64,000 nucleotides of DNA from GWB2-37-7 sp942492835 (GTDB lineage Bacteria; Bacillota; Clostridia; Lutisporales; Lutisporaceae). Below are positions 1 through 8,149 of this stretch, in pieces. The stretch is taken from positions 558,001-622,000 of the forward strand of contig OW818645.1 of assembly GCA_942492835.1 (NCBI GenBank). The letters run 5' to 3'. Position 1 is the first letter of the stretch; every line of letters starts with the position of its first letter. The notes beneath the pieces were generated by a model. That model ran no database searches. It was not told where the DNA came from and was given only the letters and a program-made list of their open reading frames with translations. Position numbers and translations under genes: made by a program.

Positions 1-53
1 GTCAGGCTATTTAGATGCTGTCTTCTAACTTCATAATCATCAGCACGTTTCAT
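1..53 (-). CDS. oraS: D-ornithine 4,5-aminomutase small subunit, 5' end only
   Basis: Only the first 17 codons are inside the window, reading MKRADDYEVRRQHLNSL. This fits the N-terminus expected of OraS, the small subunit of the B12- and PLP-dependent D-ornithine 4,5-aminomutase. A GGAGG ribosome site lies about 8 bases before the ATG, just after ortB. OraS/OraE convert D-ornithine to 2,4-diaminopentanoate, the substrate of Ord encoded upstream in the same operon. The identification rests on a short stretch plus context, which agree well. Confidence 0.8.
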   Translation of the reverse strand, partial: MKRADDYEVRRQHLNSL

Positions 54-72
54 TTATATATACCTCCAAAAT

Positions 73-1494
73 CTATTTTATAGTTACACCCAGTTCCTTT
101 AGGGTATCAATTACAAACTGCTCATTTGACTTAGTATCCTTTGCAAGGAAATCTATATCAGCCTTTGAAGCCTCAGTAACCTTATAATTGGTCACACAAT
201 TTCTAATATATGAATGTCTTGCTTTACTCAAATCATAATCCCTATACTTTATTAAAGATGGATCCTCAGGTAGTATTATATTTTCTCCTGGAACCTCTTC
301 TGTAGGATTACCAAATCTTACATCTATACCATTTTGCTTAGCAAAGCTAAGTTGTGGCATTGGATGCTTGCCAGCTCCTGTATATTCTGTCTCTTGAACT
401 ACTATGATTTGATCCTCATCCATTTCCTGTGCTAAGGAAAAAGCTGCTGTCAAGGATGTATTTCCTGCAGGTCCTCTCTCTAAGCCTTCAAGTACTGCTA
501 AAGTTTCTGTAATATAGAATACTTCCCCTTGTCTTACAAGTACATATCTATCAAGGTACCTAAGTGGTCTAGCTGCATTTCTTGGAACATCCGCTCTGTC
601 AGGCCATGTAGCAAAAGGTAATCCAAAGCCTGTATGTCCTGTGGTAAAGGATTTTCTGTTAAAGTCATGATCAGATGCCATATGCAAGCCTGATAAATCA
701 ACACTAGCACCAACAACTTGAACATTCTCAGCTCCAGCCTTTATGAGACCTCTTGCTGTACCTGTAACATTTCCTCCCCCTGCATTTGTAGCTACAACCA
801 CGTCAGGGTCTCTGCCTTCTTTTTCTCTAAACTGCATAGCTAATTCATAACCAAGAGTTTCAACTCCTGATATAGCCAAGGCTGTATATAGTGAAGCATT
901 AAAATAGCCTGTTTCTTCTAATAATAATAGGAAGGAATAGAAAAGCTCTGGTCCTACAGTAAGCTGTACAACCTCTGCTCCTAAAGATTCACATGCTCTT
1001 AGTTTTTCTAATATTTCCGGTTGTCCTACCATTTTGCTGTCATAGCATTCCTGTACAACGATACATTTAAGTCCTTGCATAGCCGCTTGTGATGCAACTG
1101 CAGCACCGTAGTTGCCGCTTGTTGCTGTTACAACGCCTTTATAGCCATGAGTTTTAGCAAAATAAACCGCATTAGCTGCTCTTCTCGCTTTAAAACTTCC
1201 TGATGGATTGCAGGCTTCATCTTTTATAAAGATTCTTGCTCCCTTACCCTTAGGCGCCATCTTTCTTGCAAGTGCAGTAAGGTTCTTTAACTCAATTATT
1301 GGTGTATTTCCAACGCTTACATCTGATTGTATCTTCTGTATTTCTTCCAGTGTATAGCCTGCTTCTCTCATCATTCTCTCATAGTCAAATCCTATTCCAT
1401 CTGACTCGAAAACAGAGTAATCTATACCAATGGCTTTTTTCATAATCTCATTTTTTCTGCTATTTACCGCAGCATATGAATTATCTTTTATCAT
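73..1494 (-). CDS. ortB: 2-amino-4-oxopentanoate thiolase, beta subunit
   Basis: This 473-residue protein is a PLP fold-type II (tryptophan synthase beta/threonine synthase-like) enzyme. The PLP lysine is expected at K102 in SGSFKARRA, the substrate loop is SGNYG at about 126-130, and a glycine-rich phosphate loop (GGGNVTG) lies near 240. With OrtA it cleaves 2-amino-4-oxopentanoate with CoA to acetyl-CoA and alanine, the final step of ornithine oxidation. Its ATG overlaps the ortA stop in TAATG, implying translational coupling, and GGAGG precedes it. The order ord-ortA-ortB-oraS is the known clostridial arrangement. Confidence 0.95.
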   Translation of the reverse strand: MIKDNSYAAVNSRKNEIMKKAIGIDYSVFESDGIGFDYERMMREAGYTLEEIQKIQSDVSVGNTPIIELKNLTALARKMAPKGKGARIFIKDEACNPSGSFKARRAANAVYFAKTHGYKGVVTATSGNYGAAVASQAAMQGLKCIVVQECYDSKMVGQPEILEKLRACESLGAEVVQLTVGPELFYSFLLLLEETGYFNASLYTALAISGVETLGYELAMQFREKEGRDPDVVVATNAGGGNVTGTARGLIKAGAENVQVVGASVDLSGLHMASDHDFNRKSFTTGHTGFGLPFATWPDRADVPRNAARPLRYLDRYVLVRQGEVFYITETLAVLEGLERGPAGNTSLTAAFSLAQEMDEDQIIVVQETEYTGAGKHPMPQLSFAKQNGIDVRFGNPTEEVPGENIILPEDPSLIKYRDYDLSKARHSYIRNCVTNYKVTEASKADIDFLAKDTKSNEQFVIDTLKELGVTIK

Positions 1495-1799
1495 TATTTT
1501 TCACCTCCGAAAAGGATTTCTTTTACCTGTACGTCTACCTTTAACAATTCAGGTACAAAATCTCCAAATGAATGTATATATCTAGGGTTAATTGCTACCA
1601 ATTCCCCATTCACTTTACGTCCTGTAGTAGTTTCTATTTCTATCTGTTCTCCAACCTTTGCTTCAGTTAAAGCATAACCCTTTACCCATAACTCCAGAGG
1701 TACTTTTTTAGTGTCCTCAGGCACTTGTGGTGCTCTCTCTTCAGGTTTTAGTACTATTTGATGTATTTGTACCCAATCTCCTTTTTTAGCTGAGTTCAT
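1494..1799 (-). CDS. ortA: 2-amino-4-oxopentanoate thiolase, alpha subunit
   Basis: This small 101-residue protein is the partner of OrtB in the PLP-dependent thiolase. The start is placed at the ATG giving MNSAKKGDWVQIHQIVL because AAGGAG lies a suitable distance before it; a longer reading adds eight residues that would be encoded across that ribosome site. The body contains the KGDWVQIH opening and a C-terminal VQVKEILFGGEK expected of OrtA. The stop overlaps the start of ortB. A 14-bp inverted repeat separates it from ord. Confidence 0.93.
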   Translation of the reverse strand: MNSAKKGDWVQIHQIVLKPEERAPQVPEDTKKVPLELWVKGYALTEAKVGEQIEIETTTGRKVNGELVAINPRYIHSFGDFVPELLKVDVQVKEILFGGEK

Positions 1800-1826
1800 T
1801 TTAAACGCTCCTTTTAATATCATATT

Positions 1827-1866
1827 AATACTGGCAGCTGGTGTATAAACAACAGCTGCCAGTATT
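1827..1866 (-). other. Intercistronic hairpin between ord and ortA
   Basis: Two 14-base arms (AATACTGGCAGCTG and its complement) flank a 12-base loop in the gap between the ord stop and the ortA ribosome site. No T-run follows on the minus strand, so a full terminator is unlikely. A role in RNA processing, 3'-end protection of the ord segment or partial attenuation is inferred. Confidence 0.6.
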
Positions 1867-1884
1867 ATAATGTAAAATTTATAT

Positions 1885-2931
1885 TTATCTTTCTATAAGC
1901 TTTCTCATATCTCCCATTATTGCTCTTGGAACAGGAAGATCTATCATAGTCTTTAAACCAGCTCTTGCATTTATAACATGAGGAATCATGTTAACACACA
2001 TAGCAATTGTACCAAGTCCGCCTTCTACCTCTGGTTTTATTGACATATTTACTTCAGGTGTACCCTTTATTGTTATGTAATCACCTGTATGAGTTCCTTC
2101 CATTTCTGGCTCAATTTGTTGTGGATGTATCATATCTATCTTTACTTCGCCATCTACATAGCCTTGACCAGTCATGCTTACACCAGCAACATTTCCTTTT
2201 GCTGCAAAGCCATAAGGAGATGTTCTATCAACTGTAGTAACTATAGGCTTCATTTGTGTTTCATACTTTTCTACATCCCAGCCTATTGCATCACCTATCA
2301 TTCTAATTGACTCAGCAAAACCAACGTGACCTGCTAATGAACCATCAGCAACTCCCTTGTTGAATGCATCTACAGTAACACCAACACCTTGCTCTACCAT
2401 AACTGTTGGACCAAATGGTGATAAACTGTTTACTCTCTTTGCTTCAATATGCTCTACCTCTGTCATACAACCTGTTAAGCAAACTACTAGTAAATCCATT
2501 ATTAAACCAGGATTAATACCTGTACCTAGAATTGTAACACCGTTTGCCTTAGCTATTTTGTTTAGTTCTTCTGCCAATTCAGGATTTTGTGATTGTGGAT
2601 ATGCCATTTCTTCTGCTGTAGAAATAACATTTACCTTGTGATCAAGTACTTGCTTCAATCTTGGGAATGCCTTCTTTGTATATGAATCTGTACAACATAA
2701 GCAAACATCAACATTCTTGCCTTCTAATACTGCATCAATATCATTGATAATTATAACGTCTTGTTTGTTTCCTCTTTCTACTCCAAGATACTCGAACATA
2801 CTTCTTCCTACTCTTTTAGCATTTCTATCGCATACACCTACGATATCTACGCCCTGCTTAGTTAAAAGCATTTTTGCCATTCCGCTTCCCATTGCACCAA
2901 AGCCCCAAATTGCTACTCTTACATTTTCCAT
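1885..2931 (-). CDS. ord: 2,4-diaminopentanoate dehydrogenase
   Basis: This 348-residue NAD(P)-dependent dehydrogenase has an N-terminal Rossmann motif, G10-F-G12-A-M-G15, and is similar in layout to dihydrodipicolinate reductase and diaminopimelate dehydrogenase. It oxidatively deaminates 2,4-diaminopentanoate to 2-amino-4-oxopentanoate, the substrate of OrtAB. The length is normal for Ord. It is the first gene of the minus-strand ornithine operon and has a GGAGGG ribosome site. A sigma-54 promoter lies about 190 bases upstream, so expression is probably induced by an enhancer-binding activator. Confidence 0.95.
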   Translation of the reverse strand: MENVRVAIWGFGAMGSGMAKMLLTKQGVDIVGVCDRNAKRVGRSMFEYLGVERGNKQDVIIINDIDAVLEGKNVDVCLCCTDSYTKKAFPRLKQVLDHKVNVISTAEEMAYPQSQNPELAEELNKIAKANGVTILGTGINPGLIMDLLVVCLTGCMTEVEHIEAKRVNSLSPFGPTVMVEQGVGVTVDAFNKGVADGSLAGHVGFAESIRMIGDAIGWDVEKYETQMKPIVTTVDRTSPYGFAAKGNVAGVSMTGQGYVDGEVKIDMIHPQQIEPEMEGTHTGDYITIKGTPEVNMSIKPEVEGGLGTIAMCVNMIPHVINARAGLKTMIDLPVPRAIMGDMRKLIER

Positions 2932-3120
2932 TATTATACCCTCCGTCTTTTATTATAATTTTATTATTGCATTTTGTATCAAGCCTAAAATTTTAACTCA
3001 TACAAAATGATTGTCCATTAATATATTATTGAAACTTAAGTAAATCGCTTAATATTTTATGTATTTTTTCAGATTATATTATATAGTGAATATCATAACA
3101 ATTAATCCAATATTTATATA

Positions 3121-3137
3121 CGCAACTATCATGCCAA
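3121..3137 (-). promoter_or_regulatory. Sigma-54 (-24/-12) promoter for the ornithine operon
   Basis: On the minus strand the bases read TTGGCATGATAGTTGCG, matching the TTGGCAC-N5-TTGC consensus, with exactly 10 bases between the invariant GG and GC. The predicted start is near 3110, giving a leader of about 180 bases to ord. A RocR-like sigma-54 activator is encoded at 9745-11157. Confidence 0.8.
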
Positions 3138-3142
3138 GATAA

Positions 3143-3187
3143 AAACACCTCAATTTAATTTTTGAAAAGTTAAATTGAGGTGTTTCA
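3143..3187. terminator. Inverted repeat, likely terminator or insulator
   Basis: AACACCTCAATTTAA and its complement surround an 11-base loop, and T-rich sequence follows on the plus strand. It sits directly upstream of the sigma-54 promoter in a region where no plus-strand gene ends, so it may stop read-through or isolate the promoter. Confidence 0.5.
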
Positions 3188-3249
3188 ATGCTTTAAATAT
3201 ATTAGATTATTAATTGCTAACGTAAATTTTCCGAATTTTATTGTTTAGA

Positions 3250-3368
3250 GCAAAATTATTTGCAGTTCCGCAATTAATTTTGCATGCGAATTATTACTTT
3301 GAAATTGTTTAATTTGCTTTTTTGCTCAAAGTTTCTTACTTACTGCAAATATATTTGCAGTAAGTAAG
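3250..3368. promoter_or_regulatory. Candidate upstream activator sites for a sigma-54 activator
   Basis: Three palindromic units contain GCAAA/TTTGC half-sites, at 3250-3263, 3270-3283 (imperfect) and 3344-3359. The last is the core of a perfect 34-base palindrome at 3335-3368. The first two are centred 20 bases apart, about two helical turns, and lie 140-240 bases upstream of the predicted ord start, where enhancer-binding proteins usually bind. Assignment to the RocR-like protein is inference. Confidence 0.45.
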
Positions 3369-3574
3369 AGGCGTTATGGTATTACCTTTATTTACATTAT
3401 TATTTGCTGTTATATTAATTTTCCCTATATAAATTCTGGTTTATTTCTTTAAAGATTTATAAATTACATCTATTGCTCATCTTGTATATTAAATAATTAC
3501 TCTATCTATATATCGTACTATTTATGTTAACACATTATGCATATTTATCCAATTATATGGTATATTTTATGTAA

Positions 3575-3636
3575 CATTTACTTATGCATTAGAGCCATGC
3601 TATATGCACAACATGGCTCTAATGCATAAGTAAATG
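3575..3636. repeat. Perfect 25-bp-arm inverted repeat
   Basis: The left arm 3575-3599 and right arm 3612-3636 are exact complements around a 12-base loop. No T-run follows on either strand and no gene ends nearby, so it is not an ordinary terminator. It could be a regulatory RNA hairpin, a protein-binding site or a tiny non-autonomous element. Confidence 0.6.
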
Positions 3637-3867
3637 ATTATAACTTACAAATAAAATATTAATAAAAAATATAAAATTTCATTTAAGAAGGAAAATATAC
3701 ATACAAGTAGAATATTACATAATATATAATTCATAGATATATCATTTTATTATCTTTGAATATATGAAAAAAAACTTATCAAATTTTAGTATCAAGTACA
3801 TATTAAACAAATTTATTTTCTGCGTTCTTAAATACCAATATAAATATAAATAGGAGGATGAAACAAT

Positions 3868-5349
3868 ATGAAAAATAGTGTAAGTAACAACTTTTTAAGA
3901 AAGGCAGATATTGTTAGTGTATGTCTTATTATTGCTATAGACATGCTAATTGTTTTTGCTGATATTTTAGCTCTTGATAGTTCACAAATACTTCGAACCA
4001 TAGCTCCAACACTTATAGTTATCGCTTTTGTTCTTGTTATATATTTTATTCCAATGAATAGTAAAATCAGAGGATTTGTGTATGGCTTAATTGTTTTAAG
4101 TGCATCGTTGGCTAATATGGCTAAGGACCCTACAGATACAAGAACAATTTATGCACTAATAGCTTCTTTCCTTGTTGTATCATTATATTATTCTATAAAA
4201 ATGTTGATCGCACATGGTGTTATTGTAAATGTAATATATATTGCATTGTATTTTGTGAATAATGTTATGTTATTTGGTAGAGAGCGTCCATTTATTTACC
4301 TTGCTGTAACTTTATTCCTAATTGATGGTATTTGTCTTGGACTTTATTTTACAACCAATTGGGGTCTTCAAATGATTAATAATGCCACAAAAAAAGAAGA
4401 TGAAGGAAAGGAAATACTTGATAAATTACAATTCACAATGAATAAGGTTGAGGAAACTTCTATTGCTTTAAATCAAAATGTTAATATGCTTGATCAAAAT
4501 ATAAACATTATTGTTGAGTCTAGTAAAGATACTACAATTGCAATGGATCAAATGGCACAAGGAACAGAACAGCAGGCATTAAACATTAGTGAAATAAACT
4601 TAAATATGATAAATGCTTTAGAAAATGTAAAAGCAACTAAGGATATATCAAAAAAGGTATCAGATAACTCAAAGGTTATTTCTAATAATGTTATTAAAGG
4701 AACAGAAAAAATTGATACTATGACAGAACAAATGGGAACAATAGGTCAAGCAATCGGAACAGCTGCGACAACTGTAATTGAACTTCAAGAAAATATCTAT
4801 AAAATAAACAAATTTCTTGATAGTATAACACAAATAGCGGAGCAGACAAATCTTCTGGCTCTAAATGCAGCAATTGAAGCTGCTAGAGCAGGTGATGAAG
4901 GAAGAGGCTTTGCTGTTGTAGCAGATGAGGTAAAGAAATTAGCCGAGGAAAGTGCAAAAAATGTAAAAGATATAAATAAAATTACATTAGATATTTCAGA
5001 AAGTGTAAAGCTTGCAGTAAATAAGGTTGGTCAGGGAGAACAGGCTGTTGTAGCGGGAAATGAATTGATTCACGAAGTTGCAAAACATTTTGTAGCGGTA
5101 AAAAATGATAGTGAAGAAAACTTTAAAGCATTAGAAAAAGAAGAATCAATGATAGAAAATGTTACTGACATTTTTGCTAAGGTACAAGATCAAATTACTA
5201 ATATTGCTTCTATTGCAGAACAACATGCTGCTTCCAATCAAGAAGTATTAGCATCCTTAGAAAATGAAAATGCTGAAATAAATTCTATCAATAGCGCAAT
5301 TAAAGAAATCAAAAGCACTACAGAGATTTTAAATGATATGTTGAAGTAA
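3868..5349 (+). CDS. Methyl-accepting chemotaxis protein with membrane-embedded sensor
   Basis: This 493-residue chemoreceptor has about six hydrophobic segments in residues 15-170 and no sizeable extracellular ligand domain, so it may sense within or through the membrane. A long coiled coil follows, with the hallmark signalling tip AEQTNLLALNAAIEAARAG near residues 323-342 that contacts CheA/CheW. No HAMP domain is obvious. AGGAGG precedes the ATG. It stands alone between the ornithine control region and a LytS/LytR-CstA cluster. The ligand is unknown. Confidence 0.9.
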   Translation: MKNSVSNNFLRKADIVSVCLIIAIDMLIVFADILALDSSQILRTIAPTLIVIAFVLVIYFIPMNSKIRGFVYGLIVLSASLANMAKDPTDTRTIYALIASFLVVSLYYSIKMLIAHGVIVNVIYIALYFVNNVMLFGRERPFIYLAVTLFLIDGICLGLYFTTNWGLQMINNATKKEDEGKEILDKLQFTMNKVEETSIALNQNVNMLDQNINIIVESSKDTTIAMDQMAQGTEQQALNISEINLNMINALENVKATKDISKKVSDNSKVISNNVIKGTEKIDTMTEQMGTIGQAIGTAATTVIELQENIYKINKFLDSITQIAEQTNLLALNAAIEAARAGDEGRGFAVVADEVKKLAEESAKNVKDINKITLDISESVKLAVNKVGQGEQAVVAGNELIHEVAKHFVAVKNDSEENFKALEKEESMIENVTDIFAKVQDQITNIASIAEQHAASNQEVLASLENENAEINSINSAIKEIKSTTEILNDMLK

Positions 5350-5372
5350 TGTTATAAAAGAAATAATATTAC

Positions 5373-5404
5373 ACAGGCATTCCTACTCTAGGGATGCCTG
5401 TTTC
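5373..5404 (+). terminator. Terminator after the chemoreceptor
   Basis: ACAGGCATTCCTA and TAGGGATGCCTGT form a stem with one wobble pair, followed by a short T stretch, 24 bases after the stop. Confidence 0.7.
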
Positions 5405-5538
5405 AATATATACTGTAGCTCCATTTTATTTTAATAATTATATTTTCACGCTTACTTGCAGATATTATAATAAAAATCTAAAATATTGAGAAGAACCATC
5501 CTAATAAGTACAAAAATAATAGGATTGAAGGAAAATCA

Positions 5539-7212
5539 ATGATAACTATATTAAAAAACCTTATCAGCAATTTAAGTTATGTAGTAATAATCGCCTTTAC
5601 TATTTCCAATCTATCGGTATTCAAAAATATAATACAGAAGGATGAATTTAAAAAATTCGATCTTATTGTACTATCAGTAACCTTTGCTATTTTTGGAATA
5701 ATAGGGACATACTTCGGAACAGACGTAAATGGCGCAATAGCCAATACAAGAATAATCGGAGTTATGGCTGGGGGTATACTCTGCGGTCCTTTTGTAGGTA
5801 TTATGTCAGGTATTATAGCTGGAATTCATAGATTTCTATATGATATTGGTGGAATAACCTCCATACCTTGTGCAATAGCAACAATTATTGCTGGTTTCGT
5901 TTCAGCCTTTTTATATACAAAAGGCACCAAACATGTAAAATGTTTTTATGGATTCATAGGAGGCATTGTTGTAGAGAGTATCGAGATGCTTCTTATTCTT
6001 ATCATCTCAAAACCTTATTCTAGTGCTCTTTTTATAACAAAAAGTATATATCTTCCCATGAGCTTTACAAATGCGCTTGGTATTTATATTCTCATATTGT
6101 TGATACAGAAAATTTTTAATGAAAAAGATCAATTGTCTGCTAAGCAAGCTCAACTTGCTCTTGATATAGCAAACAAAACTCTTCCTTACTTTAGAGATAT
6201 TAACTGTGATTCATTAAAAAATATATGTTCAATAATAAAAGACTCTACTAGTGCTGCTGCAGTTGCAATTACTGATAAAACCACTATCTTGGCTCATGAA
6301 GGATTAGGCTCAGATCATCATATAATTGGTGAGCCTATCCAGACCTCAGCTACAATACAAGTAATTAGAGATGGACAAATACGTATTGTAAATACGCCAA
6401 AAGAAATAGAATGTTCTTTTGAAAATTGCCAGCTGAAATCCGCAATTATAGTGCCTCTAAAAGAAGGAGATGAGATTAGCGGCACTCTTAAATTATATTT
6501 TGCAAAAGAAAACGGCATATCCTTTACACACGAAAAGTTGGCTATTGGCTTATCCCAATTAATTTCAACCCAGCTAGAAATAAGCAAGGTAGGAAAACTG
6601 AAGGATTTAGCTGTAAAAGCGGAGATCAAAGCACTCCAAGCTCAAATTAACCCACATTTTCTCTTTAACTCATTAAATACAATTATCGCTTTTTTAAGAA
6701 TTAATCCAGATAAAGCTCGAGAGTTAATAGTTAATCTGTCGACTTTTTTAAGATACAACATAGAGGAAACAAGTACTTTCGTTGATATCAGTAAGGAACT
6801 TCAACAGGTTAAAGCTTATGTAGAAATAGAAAAAGCGCGTTTTGGAGATAAACTTAATGTAATCTATGATATTGATGAAAGTATACATATAAAAATTCCT
6901 TCGTTAATAATACAGCCTATCGTGGAAAACTCAATAAAACATGGAATTTTAAAAGGTCGTGGTTCTGGGAATGTTAAGATAGAAGTTAAAGAATATAACT
7001 TAAAAAACATTAAGGTAACAGTAGAGGATGATGGTATTGGTATTCCTCAAGCTATTATTGACAGTATATACGCCGGAAACATCAGTGAAAATAAGATTGG
7101 TATGTCCAATGTAGATATCAGACTTCGACATATATATGGAACAGGACTTGTGATAGAGCGTCTTACCGAAGGAACCAGAATTAGTTTTATTTTAAACGAA
7201 ACTAATATTTAA
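5539..7212 (+). CDS. LytS-family sensor histidine kinase
   Basis: This 557-residue kinase has the 5TM-LYT type membrane sensor in about residues 5-195, including GGILCGPFVGIMSG and GGIGGI-like glycine-rich segments. A GAF-like domain spans about 200-345, the His-kinase motif INPHFLFNSLNTI begins near 370, and a HATPase domain (VENSIKHG, DDGIGIP) ends the protein. It is the likely partner of the LytTR regulator 32 bases downstream. Such pairs (BtsS/YpdA type) often sense extracellular carboxylates such as pyruvate and control an adjacent carrier; here that would be the CstA protein. The ligand is inferred. Confidence 0.9.
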   Translation: MITILKNLISNLSYVVIIAFTISNLSVFKNIIQKDEFKKFDLIVLSVTFAIFGIIGTYFGTDVNGAIANTRIIGVMAGGILCGPFVGIMSGIIAGIHRFLYDIGGITSIPCAIATIIAGFVSAFLYTKGTKHVKCFYGFIGGIVVESIEMLLILIISKPYSSALFITKSIYLPMSFTNALGIYILILLIQKIFNEKDQLSAKQAQLALDIANKTLPYFRDINCDSLKNICSIIKDSTSAAAVAITDKTTILAHEGLGSDHHIIGEPIQTSATIQVIRDGQIRIVNTPKEIECSFENCQLKSAIIVPLKEGDEISGTLKLYFAKENGISFTHEKLAIGLSQLISTQLEISKVGKLKDLAVKAEIKALQAQINPHFLFNSLNTIIAFLRINPDKARELIVNLSTFLRYNIEETSTFVDISKELQQVKAYVEIEKARFGDKLNVIYDIDESIHIKIPSLIIQPIVENSIKHGILKGRGSGNVKIEVKEYNLKNIKVTVEDDGIGIPQAIIDSIYAGNISENKIGMSNVDIRLRHIYGTGLVIERLTEGTRISFILNETNI

Positions 7213-7244
7213 GACACTACTTATATAGTAATAGAGGTGAATCT

Positions 7245-7943
7245 ATGAATTGTATTATTGTTGACGATGAATACCCCTCAATTGAAGAGCTAAGTTATTA
7301 TATTACTAATTTCAGTTCAATTGAAATATTGGAGACCTTTGATGATAGTATAAAAGCTCTTGGATATGTACAGACACACACTATAGATGTGATTTTCCTC
7401 GATATAAACATGCCAAAACTAGATGGGTTAACCTTCAGCAGAGTGATAAAGACTTTAACAAGTAAACCCATTTTCGTATTTATCACTGCTTATAGTGAGC
7501 ATGCCCTTGAAGCCTTTGAAGTTGCTGCTTTTGATTATATTTTAAAGCCTTTTTCAGAAATCAGAATTACAGGCACATTGAAAAGACTTGAAAATTGTAC
7601 AGCCACTAAATGTAGTACAAAAATTACTTTGTGGAAAAATGATAAAATGCATGTGTTAAATATGAATGACATATATTATTGTGAAGCTCATGAGCATGAA
7701 GTGCATGTGCATACAAGGGATGACCTGTTTATAGTCTCCACAAGCATTTCAAACTTTTATAAGAAGCTTCCTCAAGAAACTTTTTTTAAAAGCCACCGCT
7801 CTTATATCGTGAATATTGATAAAATCACAGAAATCATCCCTTGGTTCAATAATACATATATACTTAAACTACAAGGGTCAGATTCAGAGATTCCAGTAAG
7901 TAGACAAAATATATTATTATTTAAAAAGTTAATGGGCATATAA
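7245..7943 (+). CDS. LytTR-family response regulator
   Basis: This 232-residue regulator has a receiver domain with an acidic pocket VDDE at the start, phosphoacceptor D53 in FLDINMPKLDG and a conserved lysine in LKPF. A C-terminal LytTR DNA-binding domain (about 130-232) contains FFKSHRSYIVN. It is co-transcribed with the LytS-like kinase and has a GAGGTG ribosome site. The cstA gene just downstream is the obvious target. LytTR proteins bind direct repeats; none was clearly recognised before cstA, though an inverted repeat is present. Confidence 0.92.
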   Translation: MNCIIVDDEYPSIEELSYYITNFSSIEILETFDDSIKALGYVQTHTIDVIFLDINMPKLDGLTFSRVIKTLTSKPIFVFITAYSEHALEAFEVAAFDYILKPFSEIRITGTLKRLENCTATKCSTKITLWKNDKMHVLNMNDIYYCEAHEHEVHVHTRDDLFIVSTSISNFYKKLPQETFFKSHRSYIVNIDKITEIIPWFNNTYILKLQGSDSEIPVSRQNILLFKKLMGI

Positions 7944-7969
7944 ATGCATTTTATGTGCCCATTTTGTTA
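7933..7969 (+). terminator. Terminator overlapping the regulator stop codon
   Basis: TGGGCA with TATAAA pairs imperfectly with TTTTATG and TGCCCA, followed by TTTTGTTATTT. The stem includes the stop codon. It separates the two-component genes from cstA. Confidence 0.65.
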
Positions 7970-8010
7970 TTTAATGCGATAATAAGTACTTGCTTCTACA
8001 TTTTCATTAT

Positions 8011-8061
8011 AATTATAGTAAAACAAAATAATTATTAGGAGGTATGATTTTTACTATAATT
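8011..8061 (+). promoter_or_regulatory. 13-bp inverted repeat in the cstA leader
   Basis: AATTATAGTAAAA (8011-8023) and its exact complement (8049-8061) flank 25 bases that include an AGGAGG with no useful ORF behind it. It lies about 90-140 bases before the cstA start. It may be an operator for the LytTR regulator or an RNA structure. Confidence 0.4.
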
Positions 8062-8149
8062 TAATAACGATTCTATCTAGATCATTAAAAGCCATTATAC
8101 ACTATTTTATTTAACAAAATATAATAATAGTAACAAGAGGAGGATTAAC

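Larger units (their letters stand above)
3011..3867. other. Gene-free divergent control region between ord and the chemoreceptor
   Basis: About 860 bases hold no credible gene. Visible elements are the sigma-54 promoter (3121-3137), a hairpin (3143-3187), TGCAAA/TTTGCA-type palindromes at 3250-3263, 3270-3283 and 3344-3359, a perfect 34-base palindrome (3335-3368) and a 25-bp-arm inverted repeat (3575-3636). No clear promoter for the plus-strand chemoreceptor was recognised. Confidence 0.7.

Noticed and set aside
2717..3010. 97-codon plus-strand frame opposite the start of ord
   Set aside because: Mirror frame of ord, low-complexity Ser/Ile/Pro composition and no ribosome site.
3575..3636. 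The 25-bp inverted repeat as an ordinary terminator
   Set aside because: No T-run on either strand and no gene ends close by.
8041..8064. Tiny leader peptide after AGGAGG before cstA
   Set aside because: The ATG is directly against the AGGAGG, leaving no spacing, and the frame is six codons.
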